Below are positions 35,474 to 38,919 of a stretch of 38,919 nt of DNA, piece by piece. The number at the start of each line of letters is the position of its first letter. Positions within the stretch are counted from its first letter, which is position 1. The notes under the pieces are model-generated. The model had not been told where the DNA came from and did not search any database. It saw only the letters and a list, made by a program, of their open reading frames with translations. A program made the position numbers and the translations under genes. The stretch is from Synergistaceae bacterium (GTDB lineage: Bacteria > Synergistota > Synergistia > Synergistales > Synergistaceae). Location of the stretch: positions 1-38,919 of the forward strand of contig JAISRE010000015.1 in the NCBI GenBank assembly GCA_031273805.1, given 5' to 3'.

Positions 35474-36490
35474 CTACGAAACTCCGGCCTTCAGAATCTC
35501 GTGAATGTGTATTATTCCTGACGGTTTTCTGCCATCCACCGCCACCAGGACTGAAATTTCGAGCTCCTCCATTATCCTGACCGCTTCAGTCGCGAGCTTC
35601 TCCGGATCAATTGTGCGAGGGGCGCTGGTCATACCCTCCTCCACAGGAACATCCATAGCGGTTACCCCCATGCGCTCCATCAATCTGCGCAGGTCTCCGT
35701 CAGTAAAAATTCCGCACAGGTCCCCGCATTCATCTACGACAACTGTGGCGCCATATCCCTTGCTGGTTATCTCGAAGAGCGCCTCCCGAACGGAAGAACC
35801 CATGCGGGTCACCGGCAAGCTCTCTCCCTTTCCCATAAGATCCGACACTCGCGTAAGCAGGCTTCGACCGAGCGAACCCCCTGGATGGAACATCGCAAAA
35901 TCCTCAGGTTTCAACCCTCTTAGCTTTGTCGAGATACCCGCTATCGCGTCGCCCACAGCCATCTGCACGGACGTGCTGCTCGTCGGCGCCAGACCGAGTG
36001 GATCCGCCTCTCGCTCCACTCCTGTATTCAAGGATATGTCCGAGTTCTGCGCCAGAGTCGAAGACGGCTTTCCGGTCATGGCTATCACCCGTGCTCCTAT
36101 CCTGCGGAAGTATGGCAGGATAGCCAGTACTTCATCGGTCTCCCCGCTGTTGCTTATGAGGAGCCCTATATCATCGGGGCAGACCATTCCCAGGTCTCCG
36201 TGCGAGGCCTCCGCAGCATGCAGGAAGAACGCCGGGACGCCAAGAGACGCAAGGGTTGCCGCCATCTTGCGTCCCACATGTCCTGATTTGCCAAGCCCTG
36301 ATACGACAACCCGGCCTCTGCATGACGCCACGAGCCGGGCAGCATGTACCAGCTCATATCCGATGTGCGCTGCCGCCATCTCGATGGCGCGCGCCTCGGT
36401 CAAAATAACGTCACGTCCGACCGACAGCAACTCTTCGTCCAGCATGTTGTACGCGTTCTTTTCTGACGCGCCGATTTTTTCACTCTCCAT
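35474..36490 (-). CDS. kdsD: Arabinose-5-phosphate isomerase (SIS + 2 CBS)
   Basis: SGLGKSGHVGRKMAATLASLGVPAFFLHAAEASHGDLGM, SNSGETDE, CBS domains with GIFTDGDLRRLMERMG. Confidence 0.94.
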   Translation of the reverse strand: MESEKIGASEKNAYNMLDEELLSVGRDVILTEARAIEMAAAHIGYELVHAARLVASCRGRVVVSGLGKSGHVGRKMAATLASLGVPAFFLHAAEASHGDLGMVCPDDIGLLISNSGETDEVLAILPYFRRIGARVIAMTGKPSSTLAQNSDISLNTGVEREADPLGLAPTSSTSVQMAVGDAIAGISTKLRGLKPEDFAMFHPGGSLGRSLLTRVSDLMGKGESLPVTRMGSSVREALFEITSKGYGATVVVDECGDLCGIFTDGDLRRLMERMGVTAMDVPVEEGMTSAPRTIDPEKLATEAVRIMEELEISVLVAVDGRKPSGIIHIHEILKAGVS

Positions 36491-36530
36491 GACAAATCAT
36501 CCGCCTACAATACCCTACGGTGTTCACTGG

Positions 36531-37361
36531 TCATTTTACCCAATCCAGATCGGCGAAACCAATTCCACCCCTCGTAACCCTGTCGACTTGAGCCATTTCA
36601 TCGAGCAGAGGCCCAATTTGCCCCAATGGAACCATGTTCGGGCCGTCACTCTTGGCGAGGTCCGGTTCGGGGTGGACCTCCAGAAACACAGAGTCAACCC
36701 CAACGGCAAGCGCCGCCCTGACAAGAGGCCGCACGAAGCGCCTGTCTCCGCCGCTTGAACTTCCCATACCTCCCGGGCTCTGAACGCTGTGAGTCGCGTC
36801 GAACATCACCGGAACCCCAAATCCTCTCATCACGACTAACGATCTGTAGTCAACCACCAGTCTGTGATAACCGAAAGCGCTGCCGCGCTCGCAGAGGATT
36901 ATCCCCGCAGCGCCCGCCTCGCGGCACTTCTCGACAACAGCTCCCATGTCCTCAGGCGCCAGAAATTGAGCTTTTTTCACGTTTATAGGACGTCCGGTTC
37001 TGGCCGCAGCGACCAAAAGATCGGTCTGTCTGCACAGAAAAGCCGGTATCTGAAGCATATCCGCGACCAATGCCACCCTCTCCGCCTGGTATGATTCGTG
37101 GATGTCGGTCACTACGGGAACATGCGCAATCCGCTTTATCTCCGCGAGCCATTCGAGGCCAAGTTCAAGCCCAGGCCCTCTCTCGCTGTAAATAGACGTC
37201 CTGTTGGCCTTGTCGAAAGAGGCCTTGAAAATATAACCAAAACCACGCTCCAGACATGCGTTTTTGAGTACTTCGGCGACCTCGATGCCAAGATCGAGCG
37301 ACTCCAGCATACAGGGTCCGGCCGTCACGACGAGCCGGTCTCCCCCTATGCCCAGCATCAT
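36531..37361 (-). CDS. kdsA: 3-deoxy-8-phosphooctulonate synthase
   Basis: VTAGPCMLESLDLGIEVAEVLK, FKASFDKANRTS, DIHESYQAE, FLCRQTDLLVAAA, FDATHSVQSPGG. Start placed at MMLGIGG (37361), overlapping the upstream stop. Confidence 0.95.
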   Translation of the reverse strand: MMLGIGGDRLVVTAGPCMLESLDLGIEVAEVLKNACLERGFGYIFKASFDKANRTSIYSERGPGLELGLEWLAEIKRIAHVPVVTDIHESYQAERVALVADMLQIPAFLCRQTDLLVAAARTGRPINVKKAQFLAPEDMGAVVEKCREAGAAGIILCERGSAFGYHRLVVDYRSLVVMRGFGVPVMFDATHSVQSPGGMGSSSGGDRRFVRPLVRAALAVGVDSVFLEVHPEPDLAKSDGPNMVPLGQIGPLLDEMAQVDRVTRGGIGFADLDWVK

Positions 37362-38919
37362 TTCTGTTCTTTTATTATCTTCACGAGCTTCAGCACCCTG
37401 ACTATCATTTTTTCCGGTATTTCCCACTCGGCCACATCCTCCTCTTTTTCAGTATCATAATTTTCTTCGCTGATCTCGTGACTTTCATCGCCGCAAGCCG
37501 AAATATCATCATCTATGCCGAGACATGTTTTACTCAATATCTTATATAACTTGCACCTTGCGTCCCATCCAAGCTCCTCAGCCGCGTACTCCACGACCGC
37601 GTCAAGGGCGCCGGGTCCGCCGAGGAGTCTTATGCCGACTTCGGCCATCTCGTTGCGTTTCACCGGATTGGCCAGAAGATCGAGCGCGGCGGCGGCAATT
37701 GCCCCTGATCTTGGCAGAGTCAGGATCTCAGACTCCCGCAATAATTTTTTCTGTATAAGTTTACTTCGCTCGATTATTGAGAGCACCGGGACTCCCAGTC
37801 CAGCTGAGACCTGGTTTGCCGTGCCTCCAAGCCCTATCAGCAGATCAGCCCCATAGGCCACCGGAGCGAGCGGCCCAGTATATAACCCGACTTTTGCGAG
37901 TCCCACCTGAAGTTGCAATCTATCGTCACACTTATACGGCAAACTCTCCAGCAGGAGATTTTTATCCAGCGTAGGCGCTAGCACCATAATATAGCTGCAC
38001 GTTATTTTCTCGGACATCAACGAGACCGCGTTCAGCAGCATGCCGACGTCTTCGTACGCTCTCGGTCTGCTTCCAGGCAACAGCATGACGTGCGGACGCT
38101 CCAGGTTTTTCCACGGGTCGGAGTTCACGTCAAACTCCATCGCGAGATCCATCAGCGGATTGCCGCAAAAAACCGCGTCTATTCCTGAGATTTTGAGATT
38201 ATCAGCGGTCTCGGCATCCCTTGTCCAGACCCTCTTCGCCCTCGTTTTCATCAGCCTGCGTTCCGCAAGCCAGTGGCCTCTGAGCTTTACGCTCTTTGCC
38301 GTGGCCAGAAGAACGGGAGTCAACCCCTGGCCCCACAAGGTATGCGCTAACAGATATATATCCCCCACGCATATTGGCGTGCGAAACCTCCCCCGCGCCG
38401 ACCTCCATACCCCTATCTGCCGATTTATCAGATGCAGCAGACCGTGTCTGAAATCCCTCAGCAGAGCCTTGATCGAGTACTTGATTATCCCGGCGCTCGG
38501 CATGTCTGAAGGAGGTGAAATTACCGGAATATTCCTGTCGAGATACTCCTTTCCGCAGCCCACCAGGGAAAACGCCGATATTTCGGCAAGAGGGAAGCGG
38601 TCGCGGAGCCTGGAAGCAAGTAAAGCTCCGACAGAGTCCTCGCCATAACCGTTAGACGTCACTATAAACTTCGGCATCAGCTTTTGAGAGATGGTTCGCC
38701 AGAATCGATCATCCTCATCCACTGAGACCGATATGCAGGGAATATAGAGCGGCAGTATAAAGGAAGGATTCTTGGGCATATTCTGAAGATCCTTCTCCGT
38801 GCATATGAAACCCGTTGCTTTATAACGGACCGCAAGCCGCCCCAAATAATCGAGGTCCTTACATGAAAACCTGTGATGATCACGATATGTGCGGTTTACC
38901 ACAATATTCATGCCCATAG
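37358..38919 (-). CDS. LpxK C-terminal segment fused to lipid-A-disaccharide synthase-related (LpxB-like) protein, 5' end cut by window
   Basis: N-terminal MGMNIVVNRTYRDHHRFSCKDLDYLGRLAVRYKATGFICTEKDLQNMP...PLYIPCISVSVDEDDRFW resembles the LpxK C-terminus; then PKFIVTSNGYGEDSVGALLASRLRD...HVMLLPGSRPRAYED...GLGGTANQVSAGLGVPVLSI resembles LpxB-related proteins. Track M at 38917 is probably internal. Confidence 0.8.
   Translation of the reverse strand, partial: MGMNIVVNRTYRDHHRFSCKDLDYLGRLAVRYKATGFICTEKDLQNMPKNPSFILPLYIPCISVSVDEDDRFWRTISQKLMPKFIVTSNGYGEDSVGALLASRLRDRFPLAEISAFSLVGCGKEYLDRNIPVISPPSDMPSAGIIKYSIKALLRDFRHGLLHLINRQIGVWRSARGRFRTPICVGDIYLLAHTLWGQGLTPVLLATAKSVKLRGHWLAERRLMKTRAKRVWTRDAETADNLKISGIDAVFCGNPLMDLAMEFDVNSDPWKNLERPHVMLLPGSRPRAYEDVGMLLNAVSLMSEKITCSYIMVLAPTLDKNLLLESLPYKCDDRLQLQVGLAKVGLYTGPLAPVAYGADLLIGLGGTANQVSAGLGVPVLSIIERSKLIQKKLLRESEILTLPRSGAIAAAALDLLANPVKRNEMAEVGIRLLGGPGALDAVVEYAAEELGWDARCKLYKILSKTCLGIDDDISACGDESHEISEENYDTEKEEDVAEWEIPEKMIVRVLKLVKIIKEQK

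Noticed and set aside
35505-36758. 417-aa plus-strand ORF
   Set aside because: Fully antisense to kdsD and the kdsA 3' end, Ser/Pro/Arg-rich low-plausibility protein; shadow ORF from codon bias.

Overview
The window is 38.9 kb from an apparently Gram-negative anaerobe, judging by Wood-Ljungdahl and Kdo/lipid A genes. It is mostly coding. On the minus strand, ~10.5 to 0 kb is a carbonyl branch of the Wood-Ljungdahl pathway. In transcription order this is: a homocysteine S-methyltransferase-type protein, a MetE/UROD-like methyltransferase, two CooC-type ATPases, CooS/AcsA, a single 1158-aa ORF that looks like an AcsB-AcsD fusion, and acsC (cut by the window edge). A divergent DUF3786-like gene and a small Zn-ribbon gene follow. 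12.0-14.3 kb is an AT-rich island of orphan membrane/secreted proteins with duplicated micro-ORFs. 14.8-22.8 kb holds an AraC regulator with an N-terminal HisKA-like segment, a SsuB/TauB-like ATPase, a LolD/FtsX/DUF4418-like block, and a divergent permease / NMT1-type binding protein / radical SAM operon. 23-28.6 kb has an ABC-F ATPase, a Sir2 deacylase and citDEF. 28.7-31.9 kb has an EAL protein with a degenerate GGDEF plus an intact GGDEF protein. 32.1-38.9 kb has a NYN protein and a lipid A/Kdo cluster (ELM1-like, waaA, kdsD/kpsF, kdsA, and a protein joining an LpxK C-terminus to an LpxB-related domain). A dispersed palindromic repeat family with TTAAGGAAACGCTGATT-like ends sits next to gene 3' ends. 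The strongest candidates for a second look are the AcsB-AcsD fusion, the LpxK/LpxB-like fusion, the paired stand-alone methyltransferases, the transporter-radical SAM operon, and the repeat family. All family calls are by eye from protein motifs; no searches were run.
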